From NCBI RefSeq assembly GCF_006715145.1, contig NZ_VFMR01000001.1:310001-374000 (forward strand): a stretch of 64,000 nt of DNA. The letters run 5' to 3'. The notes under the pieces were generated by a model, which ran no database searches, had not been told where the DNA came from, and saw nothing but the letters and a program-made list of their open reading frames with translations. Position numbers and translations under genes: made by a program. Of this stretch, positions 27,688 to 34,878 are shown piece after piece (position 1 is the stretch's first letter; each line of letters begins with the position of its first letter). This DNA is from Microbacterium sp. SLBN-146 (GTDB taxonomy: Bacteria > Actinomycetota > Actinomycetes > Actinomycetales > Microbacteriaceae).

Positions 27688-27848
27688 GCCGAGAAGACCC
27701 GAACCGTCGCGATTCTCGCCCGATCCGCGCAGTCTGCGTCTTTTCGGCGACTGGCGCGCACCCCTGCGACGGCCTTCCGCCCCGTCGCCGAGAAGACGCA
27801 GAACGTCGGATTCCGCGCCGGATCGCCGCAGTTCGGGTCGTCTCGGCG
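27688..27848. repeat. Two copies of the GCCGAGAAGAC inverted-repeat element
   Basis: Elements at 27688-27748 (arms GCCGAGAAGAC and GTCTTTTCGGC) and 27787-27848 (GCCGAGAAGAC and GTCGTCTCGGC) fill the gap between the DUF2975 operon promoter and the DUF1304 stop. They belong to the family seen three times at 18.4 kb; mismatches in the arms are on one side only. Confidence 0.85.
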
Positions 27849-27893
27849 GACAGGCGCCGGGACCGGGGTGCGGGGCAGCGGGGCGAGCTGGGG

Positions 27894-28292
27894 TCAGGCG
27901 AAGAAGAAGAGGAGGAAGGCGAGGAGGGGGAGGGTGCCCTGGATGGCCGCGGGGCGGAGGTAGCGGCGCCCCGAAGTCACGAGCACGAGCGCCGCGGCGA
28001 GCATCGAGCCGAGGCTGAAGAGGGCGAGCGCCCGACCCGCGATCTCGGCGGGGGCATCGGGCTGACCCACCCAGAACAGCACCATGCCGAGAGTCGCACC
28101 GATCGCGAGGAACAGGTTGTAGAAGCCCTGGTTGTAGGCCATCGGCTTCGTGACGTCTGCAGCCGCCTGGTCGGCGACCCCGAACCGCTTCCACACGCGA
28201 GGCTGCGTCCACTGGACGCTCTCCATGACGAAGATGTACACGTGCAGGAGGGCTGCGAGCGCGCCGAGCACGGTGGCAATGATGGCGATCAT
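27894..28292 (-). CDS. DUF1304 small membrane protein
   Basis: A 132-residue protein with four predicted membrane helices, starting MIAIIATVLGALAALLHVYI and carrying the family motif YNQGFYNLFLAIG. DUF1304 proteins are widespread and uncharacterised; several are annotated as epimerase-like membrane proteins with no evidence. ATG at 28292. It is divergent from the LysR-effector-domain gene at 28327, leaving a 34-bp gap. Confidence 0.85.
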   Translation of the reverse strand: MIAIIATVLGALAALLHVYIFVMESVQWTQPRVWKRFGVADQAAADVTKPMAYNQGFYNLFLAIGATLGMVLFWVGQPDAPAEIAGRALALFSLGSMLAAALVLVTSGRRYLRPAAIQGTLPLLAFLLFFFA

Positions 28293-28326
28293 GACCGAAC
28301 CATAGCGCCCGGATACCCTGGACCGC

Positions 28327-29070
28327 ATGGCGAGCTCGCACGGACGACGACGCTCCTCGGGTAAGAGACCGACGGATGCCGCGAAGAAGCGACCCTCCGC
28401 GAAGCCCTCCCCCGCCAAGCCCCGCCCTCGGAAGCCCGCCCCGGTCGCAGCTCCTGCGCGCGTCGAGCCCGTGGCATCCGGACCCTTCCGACTCGGCGCG
28501 ATCCCCGGCGCGACCCCCGGAAAGTGGATCGACGTGTGGAAGGACCGGATGCCGGCCAACCCGCTCGAACTCGTGCCCATCGAAGTCGCAACGCAGCGCG
28601 GATCCCTCGACGACGGGTCGGTGGATGCCGCGCTCGTCCGGCTCCCCATGGACAACGACGGACTGCACGTGATCCCGCTGTACGACGAGCGCCCGGTCGT
28701 GGTCATGGCGAAGGACTCGCACCTCACTGCCGCCGACGAGCTCGAACTCACCGACCTCGCCGGCGAAGTCCTGATCGTCCCCGCCGACGACGTCCTCGGG
28801 ATGGACATCGCGGGCACGATCACCCCGGCTTTCGCCCCACCGGCGACGACGGCCGACGCCATCGCGACGGTCGCGGCGGGGGTCGGCGTCGTCGTCGTCC
28901 CGATGTCGCTCGCACGACTGCACCGCCGACGCGATGCCGACTACCGCCCACTCCGCGGCGTCGCGCCTTCGTCCGTCGCCCTTGCGTGGCCCGTCGACGG
29001 CACGACGCCCGCCGTCGAAGCCTTCGTGGGCATCGTGCGGGGCCGCACGGCGAACTCGTCCCGCGGGTGA
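28327..29070 (+). CDS. LysR-type substrate-binding domain protein without HTH
   Basis: A 247-residue protein. The first about 55 residues are a basic Lys/Pro/Ala-rich tail (SSGKRPTDAAKKRPSAKPSP region). From about residue 56 the sequence follows a periplasmic-binding-like LysR effector domain: FRLGAIPGATPGKW, DAALVRLPMDNDGLHVIPLY, ERPVVVMAKDSHL, and ATVAAGVGVVVVPMSLARL. The winged-helix DNA-binding domain of LysR proteins is absent. It may bind DNA non-specifically through the basic tail, or act as a ligand-binding partner of another regulator. ATG at 28327. Confidence 0.8.
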   Translation: MASSHGRRRSSGKRPTDAAKKRPSAKPSPAKPRPRKPAPVAAPARVEPVASGPFRLGAIPGATPGKWIDVWKDRMPANPLELVPIEVATQRGSLDDGSVDAALVRLPMDNDGLHVIPLYDERPVVVMAKDSHLTAADELELTDLAGEVLIVPADDVLGMDIAGTITPAFAPPATTADAIATVAAGVGVVVVPMSLARLHRRRDADYRPLRGVAPSSVALAWPVDGTTPAVEAFVGIVRGRTANSSRG

Positions 29071-29084
29071 CCTCGCGGGCGCGT

Positions 29085-29180
29085 GCCATAACTCCGCCTC
29101 AGCGGCGTGCCCACCCGATCGCCGCCGCGGATCTCCGGGCCAGGGCCCACATGCCGCGTCCAGCGAGGCGGAGTTATGGC
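29085..29180. repeat. Intergenic inverted repeat (GCCATAACTCCGCCTC arms)
   Basis: GCCATAACTCCGCCTC (29085-29100) and its exact reverse complement (29165-29180) enclose 64 bp with no obvious coding. It sits in the 328-bp convergent gap between the LysR-domain gene and the CHAT gene. Confidence 0.85.
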
Positions 29181-29210
29181 CCGCACCGCCGTCAAACGGC
29201 GCGCGGATCC

Positions 29211-29250
29211 GGGGGATGTCGCGTTCCGGATCCGTTCCGCGACATCCCCC
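29211..29250. repeat. Strong hairpin GGGGGATGTCGCG
   Basis: GGGGGATGTCGCG (29211-29223) pairs perfectly with 29238-29250 around a 14-base loop that itself contains CGGATCCG. Located in the same convergent gap; a bidirectional terminator is possible although no T-run follows. The remaining 29251-29398 shows no other feature except the TGATACATG site. Confidence 0.75.
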
Positions 29251-29370
29251 GAGCGGATCGGCCCTCGAACGACTCGCACTCGCGTACGCCCCACGTCGTT
29301 CTGCCCCCCAGTCAGGAGCCCCCCGGATCCCGTCTGCACGAGCCGTCCGAGGTGTAGGAGCGGTCCACGT

Positions 29371-29386
29371 ATCCCCTGATACATGG
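29371..29386 (+). repeat. TGATACATG site, downstream flank of protease cassette
   Basis: ATCCCCTGATACATGG just beyond the CHAT stop codon. A similar ATCCCGCGTGATACATG lies at 34779-34795 on the other side of the four-gene cassette in the same orientation. Either a direct repeat bounding the cassette or a shared regulatory site. Confidence 0.35.
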
Positions 29387-29398
29387 TTCCGCGGAAGT

Positions 29399-31891
29399 TC
29401 AGAATCCCGCGCCGTGCGCCTGAAACGGGGCGACGATTCCGGTGTCGGATGCCGCGGCGGCCAGCGCGTCCGCGGGCGGCAACCCCGCCGCGAGTTCGGC
29501 GTGCATCGCGCCGAGCAGTTCGCACGCGACGTCGTCGGCGACGATGACGGGCGCGGCGATGACGCAGCGCGCACCCGCGTGGAGCCACACGCGGGTCATG
29601 CCGACAGCTTCCTCACCCCACCGCACGGTCGACCGGCCGACTTCGCACGCCGACAGCACGACCGTCGGAGGCACATCGGGAACGAGGTCGATGTCATACC
29701 CGAACAGCGTGCCGTCGGCGAGCTCGAGACCCGAGAAGAGCGGGTGATCGGCCGCGTGCCTCCCATGGGCGGCGACATGGAGGACGTCGGCTCCGGATGC
29801 CGCGGCGGTCACCGCGGACACCGTCGCGTCCTCGGCACGAAGAACGACCGGAGAGTCCCACGCCGCTGCGGCCAGCGCGATCTCCTCCTCGCCGCGGGCG
29901 ACACGCGGCCCTGCGGCGAGCGCGGCGCGGGCAGGACGAGTGGAGGGAGCCCCGCGCGAAGCGACCCAGCGCGATGCTGACGGGGCGACCGAGACGGGCA
30001 TCCCGTGGAGGGCGGGCAGCATCGCCCACGGAATCGCGGCGAGCACGCCCGGCGCCGTGATCACGACGCGTTCGGGATCTCCCGCACGGGCGAGGGCGGG
30101 AGCGACGAGCTCGGAGGACAAGGCCTCGAGGCGGCCCGTCAGGGTCGCCTGCACGACGCGGGCCATGGGTCCCGAACGGACAACCGCGGACACGTCGAGG
30201 TCAGCCCGCAGTCCGTCGAGAGCGGCGAGCACGCGCGACCAGTCCAGGCGGACGAGCTGAGCGTCCGCACCCGTCACCGTCAGCGCCACGAGGGACATGC
30301 CATCGAAGACATATGACACGAGAGCGGTGCCGGCAGCGAGCTCACCCTGGAGAGACTCGAGACCGACGCGGTCATGAAGACCGGCCGTCTGTGTGCCGGA
30401 CCACTGCCGCTCCCGAGCGCGGGAACGCAGGACCTCGGCGCGCGGATCCGCGAGCCACTCGCCGTCCGGGTCGGCGACGCGGATGCGCCTCAGCTCCGCG
30501 AGGTCGGCGGCCAGCACCGGATCGGGCGGAGGTCGCAGGGGCACCACCTGCGCCGTCAGGTGGCGCGAGCGCTCAGACCACTCGAAGACGACGTCGGGAC
30601 GTCCCGAACGGACCGCCGACGCGAGTCCCGCGGCCATGAGGCCCAAGCCTTGGCGCACGATCGATCCTTGCTGTTCGAGACTTCCCCCCACCTGGGCGGA
30701 TGCCTCGAGCAGATCGATGCCGCGGGCCGCACGCCGCCGCGCGTCTGTCTCCCGCCCCGCACGCCGTGCGCGTTCGACCGCGACCTCGTGCGCGAGGAGC
30801 GCGACCTCGATCGGCGACCCGCTCGGCACCCGCGGGTCGGCGCTGTCGGGCTCGCGTCCCGCCCGGAGCGCCGCGAGCGACGCCGTGAGCCGGAGGGCGG
30901 CGGCGTCGTGCGGGAAGCCGTGCGATCTGAGTGACGACACCACATCATCGACGGCGCCCTTCGTGGGGGCACGGCCCGTCGCGAGCGGCCTTCCCGACCG
31001 GTCGAGTCGACCGCGCGACAGGCGCGCCCTCAGCCGCACGGCGTCGGCCCGGACAGCCCACGACTCGCTCCCGAGCCCGCGGAACCGGCGAGCGGATGCC
31101 GCCGCCACGGTGGCCGCCCGCGCGGGATCGTGGTCGAGGAGCGATCGCGCGAGCTGATACTCGGCACGCGCGCGGTCTCCGGGCGCGTGCTCCCGCCCGA
31201 AGACGGGGGCGACTCCCGCGAGGCTCCGTTCGGCCTCTGTCACGAGACCCGCGTCGCGGAGGACCTCGGCGCGGTCGAGCTCGTTGACCGCCGCCCAGAA
31301 GTCCGATCCGTCGTCGAGCGGTTCGCGGACCGATTGCATGGTCGCGAGCGCTTCGACGAGGTCGCCCGCCAGCATGGAGACGTACCCGCGGTTGTGCACC
31401 GCCTGATCGGCTGCGAGCGTGTCTCCCGCGGCACGGAACGCCGCCTCGGCGGAGACGAGGTCGGCTCTCGCAGCCTCGAGCCGTCCGCTCTGCATGTCGG
31501 CGAGGCTGCGGTTCATGCGCATGTTGGCGGTTTGGATGTCGTCTGGCGCCATGCCCTCGATGGCGCGCGTAAGCCAGCTCACCGCCCGGTCGAGAGCACC
31601 TCTCTCCAACTCCAGAGCGCCCATCTGACCCGCGAGGATGGCGCGCGTCGTGCTGCCGAGCCCTTCGCGCTCGAGCGCCTTCGCGCACAGCGCGATACCG
31701 GCGTCGACGTCGCCCGAACGACCGAGAAGGTACGCGGTCGTCCCGTCGATGCGCGCCTGCAGGTCGAGATCCTCCTCGCCTGCTGCCGCGGCGTCCGCAG
31801 CGGCAGCCAGCACGCGGCGGGCGTCGGAGTAGCGTCCTGCATTCGCGAGGTCGACCCCGCGTGCGTAGAGCTCGGGAGCATCGGGCGGCAC
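29399..31891 (-). CDS. TPR-CHAT cysteine protease
   Basis: An 830-residue caspase-like protein. The N-terminal half (about residues 5-360) is alpha-helical TPR-type repeat sequence (LYARGVDLANAGRYSDARRV, then successive A/L-rich helical pairs). A linker leads to a CHAT domain from about residue 590. The catalytic dyad is visible as HVAAHG (His709) and VVLSACEVG (Cys749). CHAT peptidases belong to clan CD with caspases, gingipains and separase; TPR-CHAT proteins act as regulated proteases in prokaryotic signalling and defence (for example Csx29 of type III-E CRISPR). Last gene of the sigma-factor operon, 45 bp after the subtilisin stop. The GTG at 31891 lacks a clear ribosome site. Confidence 0.9.
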   Translation of the reverse strand: MPPDAPELYARGVDLANAGRYSDARRVLAAAADAAAAGEEDLDLQARIDGTTAYLLGRSGDVDAGIALCAKALEREGLGSTTRAILAGQMGALELERGALDRAVSWLTRAIEGMAPDDIQTANMRMNRSLADMQSGRLEAARADLVSAEAAFRAAGDTLAADQAVHNRGYVSMLAGDLVEALATMQSVREPLDDGSDFWAAVNELDRAEVLRDAGLVTEAERSLAGVAPVFGREHAPGDRARAEYQLARSLLDHDPARAATVAAASARRFRGLGSESWAVRADAVRLRARLSRGRLDRSGRPLATGRAPTKGAVDDVVSSLRSHGFPHDAAALRLTASLAALRAGREPDSADPRVPSGSPIEVALLAHEVAVERARRAGRETDARRRAARGIDLLEASAQVGGSLEQQGSIVRQGLGLMAAGLASAVRSGRPDVVFEWSERSRHLTAQVVPLRPPPDPVLAADLAELRRIRVADPDGEWLADPRAEVLRSRARERQWSGTQTAGLHDRVGLESLQGELAAGTALVSYVFDGMSLVALTVTGADAQLVRLDWSRVLAALDGLRADLDVSAVVRSGPMARVVQATLTGRLEALSSELVAPALARAGDPERVVITAPGVLAAIPWAMLPALHGMPVSVAPSASRWVASRGAPSTRPARAALAAGPRVARGEEEIALAAAAWDSPVVLRAEDATVSAVTAAASGADVLHVAAHGRHAADHPLFSGLELADGTLFGYDIDLVPDVPPTVVLSACEVGRSTVRWGEEAVGMTRVWLHAGARCVIAAPVIVADDVACELLGAMHAELAAGLPPADALAAAASDTGIVAPFQAHGAGF

Positions 31892-31936
31892 AGTGCCATG
31901 ATGGCCGCTCGAGCGCCCGGGCGAAATGGCACCAGC

Positions 31937-33637
31937 TCAGACCCGGGAGTGATCCTCCTCGTCGAGCGCGGCGAGAGTGCCCTCGAGGGCGTCCGATGTC
32001 GGCGCGCTGATCGAGCCCGACAGCAGCCCGTCGGCGAGGGATGCCGCGATCCTGCCCGCGACGTACGGTGACGCGAACGACGTGCCGCTCCAGATCGCGA
32101 ACCCGCCCGAGTGATCGTCGGGATCCAGGCTCTGTCTGCGGCGGTCGTACAGATCGGCGCGGGAGCCTGCCTGGACGCCTCCCGTCAACGAGGGGAACGC
32201 GCTGAGAACCGACGTACCGGGCGCGTACGCCGTGACCCACTTCCCGATGTTGCTGTACAGCGCGACGGATGTGCGCTGCGGGTTCAGAGCTCCGATCGCG
32301 AGGTGCCTCCCAGCAACACCGGCCTCCTCGAAGCTGAGGTCCGGATCGCCCCACTCGTACAGCGCCGCGGGGAATGACGGACGGTCGGTCGCGTCGTTGC
32401 CCGCGGAGCAGACGATGATCGTGCCACCCGCACGGAGCCGGCGAAGCGCGTCGTAGAGCCGCTCGCTGAAGAGTCCGTCCTCGGGGGTCTCGTGGTAGTA
32501 GCCGAGCGAGAAGTTCACGACATCAACGGGATTCCCCTTCTCGGCCCACGCGGCGAGCTCTTCGACGGCGTCGATGAGCTCGCTCTCGAGCACGGTTCCG
32601 TTGCTGTCCGCGATCCGGATCGCGACGATGCGTGCGTCGGGAGCCGCCTGCCGGATGATCCCGGCGACGAAGGTCCCGTGTCCGGCGGCATCATCGAGGA
32701 AGCCATCGCGCGGACCCGCCTGGTCGCCGTGCACCTCGGGGTCCGTTGCCGGATCCTCGACGCCGATGACCGTGCCCGGACGCGTGGGAGACGGCAGGTT
32801 CCTGACGATGATCGGGTCGGACCCGATGTCGTCGACGAACCACGAGTGGTCTCCGCAGCCCGTGTCGAAGTAGGCGACCACCGGCCGTCGACCGCCTTTC
32901 GCGACCCCTCGTCGCACCGGCGCGGCACCGACGAAGTCCACGATCTCCAAGCCACCCGTGCCGGCGTAGGCACAGCCCTCGGTGCCCGCGGGATTCGTCC
33001 TCCCGTGCGGGTTCGTCCTCCCGTGCGGGTTCGTCCGCCCATGCGGATTCGTCCGACCGTGCGGATTCACCCCGATCGGATCGACCACGAGGACGTGATC
33101 GAGGCCGACGCGCCGGAGCGTCTCATCGGCGATGATGGCCCGGCGTTCCTCGGCGAAATCGCGGGGATCGACGTCGGGATCGAGGGAGCGGGATGCCGCG
33201 AGCGCGACCGCGCGCTTGACCCGGGCGACGGCATCCTCTCCGTCGGCATCGCGGCCCCTGGATCGCCGCTTCAGCAGCGCCCGCTCGAGCACCCGGCGGC
33301 GCGCTTGCTGCAGGAGACGCCACGCATCGACCTGCGCGACGGGCTCGTCGTCGCGACGTGGCTTCGGCGACTCGACGATGCGCGCCCGCGTGAGCGGCGT
33401 CTCACCGTCGCGGACCTGCTCGAGCTCGACGTCCCACCCGAGTTCTTCCGCAGCCTCCTGCAGAGACACCCGAGCGGCGTCCGTCGCACCCGAGATGAGC
33501 AAGTGTCCCCGCGCGTACAGGGTGGGGAACGAGGTGATCCCGGGAACGGAGTCGCGCTGCGGATCGAGCACGACCCCTTTCGGAGCGCTCGCGACCTCGC
33601 GTGCGCGCCACGATCCGGTGGGTTCGACTGCGGCCAT
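31937..33637 (-). CDS. Subtilisin-family (S8) serine protease with NPHGRT repeats
   Basis: A 566-residue protein. There is no signal peptide, so it is probably cytosolic. Residues 1-190 form a charged, helical N-terminal region; residues 191-214 are four exact NPHGRT repeats followed by NPAGT; residues 250-535 are the peptidase, with Asp258 (AYFDTG), His320 (GHGTFVAG), oxyanion Asn414 (SAGND) and Ser520 (SGTSFASP). The repeat separates the N-terminal region from the catalytic domain, like a cleavable linker. ATG at 33637 after GAGAGG. It lies between the beta-sandwich gene and the TPR-CHAT gene in one operon. I infer a zymogen activated by cleavage in the repeats. Confidence 0.92.
   Translation of the reverse strand: MAAVEPTGSWRAREVASAPKGVVLDPQRDSVPGITSFPTLYARGHLLISGATDAARVSLQEAAEELGWDVELEQVRDGETPLTRARIVESPKPRRDDEPVAQVDAWRLLQQARRRVLERALLKRRSRGRDADGEDAVARVKRAVALAASRSLDPDVDPRDFAEERRAIIADETLRRVGLDHVLVVDPIGVNPHGRTNPHGRTNPHGRTNPHGRTNPAGTEGCAYAGTGGLEIVDFVGAAPVRRGVAKGGRRPVVAYFDTGCGDHSWFVDDIGSDPIIVRNLPSPTRPGTVIGVEDPATDPEVHGDQAGPRDGFLDDAAGHGTFVAGIIRQAAPDARIVAIRIADSNGTVLESELIDAVEELAAWAEKGNPVDVVNFSLGYYHETPEDGLFSERLYDALRRLRAGGTIIVCSAGNDATDRPSFPAALYEWGDPDLSFEEAGVAGRHLAIGALNPQRTSVALYSNIGKWVTAYAPGTSVLSAFPSLTGGVQAGSRADLYDRRRQSLDPDDHSGGFAIWSGTSFASPYVAGRIAASLADGLLSGSISAPTSDALEGTLAALDEEDHSRV
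32992..33066. repeat. 18-bp tandem repeat encoding NPHGRT
   Basis: Four tandem 18-bp units inside the subtilisin gene encode NPHGRT four times, with a degenerate fifth unit (NPAGT). The units differ mainly at synonymous positions, so the peptide has been maintained while the DNA diverged. Confidence 0.9.
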
Positions 33638-33665
33638 CGTGGTGTTGCCTCTCGGGTGGGGGTGG

Positions 33666-34133
33666 TCAGACCTCGAACTGCGGGGTCTGGAAGTCGCGGA
33701 GGTCGCCCGACGTCTCCTTCACGACGAGCCGCAGGCGGCAGACGCCGGGCGGGACGTCGTCGAAAGAGAATCGGCCGTGTTCGGTGGCCGTGGCGGCGAT
33801 CTCGCTGTCGCCCTGCACCAGACGGATCGCCAGCGCCGCGGCATCCACCCAGCCGTCGATGCGGCGGTGCCCGTCAGTCGCCGTCACATGCAGCAGCACG
33901 GTCGTCGATCCGTCGCTGAACTGCAGTGTCGCGGTGTCGGTGTCGCTGCGGACGGCAGCCAGTTGCGACTCCTCGACGAGCGTCAGCAGGGCGTATTCGC
34001 GGGTCAGGTCGGCGACGGCGACGGCCGCGACCATCCGGTCGACGAGGTCGGTGGGCATCGGATCGACGTCCTCCCACACTCCCCGCAGTCGTGCGAAGAT
34101 CGCCGCGTCCGCGGCGAAGTCCTCAGTTTCCAT
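33666..34133 (-). CDS. Small protein with C-terminal beta-sandwich, sigma-factor partner
   Basis: A 155-residue protein. Residues 1-60 are helical with ARLRGVWEDVDPMPTDLVDR, a pattern I associate with proteins that follow this class of actinobacterial sigma factor. Residues 60-155 look like beta strands, with GWVDAAALAIRLVQ and a carboxypeptidase-regulatory-like ending GRFSFDDVPPGVCRLRLVV. No membrane segment or zinc-type anti-sigma motif is present. The ATG lies inside the end of the sigma gene (11-bp overlap), which suggests translational coupling and fixed stoichiometry. It may be a soluble anti-sigma factor or the substrate of the operon's proteases. Confidence 0.75.
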   Translation of the reverse strand: METEDFAADAAIFARLRGVWEDVDPMPTDLVDRMVAAVAVADLTREYALLTLVEESQLAAVRSDTDTATLQFSDGSTTVLLHVTATDGHRRIDGWVDAAALAIRLVQGDSEIAATATEHGRFSFDDVPPGVCRLRLVVKETSGDLRDFQTPQFEV

Positions 34134-34749
34134 GGCGGTCTCCCCCCCACCCGTCGCTCTCGATGCGAGTGCGAAGCTTTCCCAGACAGCGCTGGCGTGT
34201 CGGTCCGATCGATCCGATGGGCATCGACAGGTCTTGTGCGATCCGTGCGTAGTCGGGCCGTTCTTCGAACGCGACGACGCGCAGGAGGCGCTGGCATCGC
34301 GCGTCCAGGTGGCTGACGGCATCCCACAGGCGCCGGGCCTCGTCGTCTCGCGCGGCGGTCTGCTCGGCGGACTCCGTCACGGGCAGGTGCGGTTCGAGGG
34401 TCTCGACCTCGGTCGCGTCGGCGCGGCGGTGCTGCTTGCCCACGCGCCAGGCCTCGCGTCGCGCGCACATCGTGAGCCAGCCCGACACCGCCTTCGGCTC
34501 GTGGATCGACGCGTGCGTGCGGACGAGCGTCATCCACGTCGTCTGCACGACGTCTTCCGCCAGGGCACTGTCGAGACCGTACGCGCGCACGACGTGCCAC
34601 AGGACGGGCGTCATGAGACGGACGAGTTCGTCCATGGCCCGACTGTCGCCCTCTCGCCACCTCTCGAAGGACTCGCCGGCGCGTTCCCACCGCGTCGGCT
34701 CAGCGTCGGAGGCGGACGACTCGGCCCCAGCGTGCGTCATAGCGCCCAT
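34123..34749 (-). CDS. ECF-like sigma-70 family sigma factor
   Basis: A 208-residue sigma factor with region 2 (SRAMDELVRLMTPVLWHVVR, then LAEDVVQTTWMTLVRTH) at about residues 35-85 and region 4 (DYARIAQDLSMPIGSIGPTR) near the C-terminus; regions 1 and 3 are absent. It would direct RNA polymerase to a small regulon, plausibly its own operon. First gene of the four-gene protease operon. The ATG at 34749 is preferred over a second ATG at 34740 because GGTGTGGA lies upstream. The divergent gap to 34879 should hold its promoter. Confidence 0.88.
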   Translation of the reverse strand: MGAMTHAGAESSASDAEPTRWERAGESFERWREGDSRAMDELVRLMTPVLWHVVRAYGLDSALAEDVVQTTWMTLVRTHASIHEPKAVSGWLTMCARREAWRVGKQHRRADATEVETLEPHLPVTESAEQTAARDDEARRLWDAVSHLDARCQRLLRVVAFEERPDYARIAQDLSMPIGSIGPTRQRCLGKLRTRIESDGWGGDRHGN

Positions 34750-34778
34750 TCTGTCCACACCTGCCCAGAGCGCGATAG

Positions 34779-34795
34779 ATCCCGCGTGATACATG
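34779..34795 (+). repeat. TGATACATG site, upstream flank of protease cassette
   Basis: ATCCCGCGTGATACATG, 30 bp upstream of the sigma-factor start; partner of the site at 29371-29386. Read on the minus strand it is CATGTATCA followed by a G-rich GGGAT, which could be part of an alternative-sigma promoter. Confidence 0.35.
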
Positions 34796-34878
34796 TCGGG
34801 CGGGATTCTCTTGCGGGTGCGCTTTCGCCGGATGACACACGGCTCGCGGCGCCGCGTCGACCGATCTAGAATCGCGCC

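Noticed and set aside
29399..34749. Type III-E CRISPR (Csx29-Csx30-sigma) locus
   Set aside because: The TPR-CHAT protein and the sigma factor recall that system, but no Cas7-11, Csx30/Csx31 or CRISPR array is present, and the subtilisin is not part of it.
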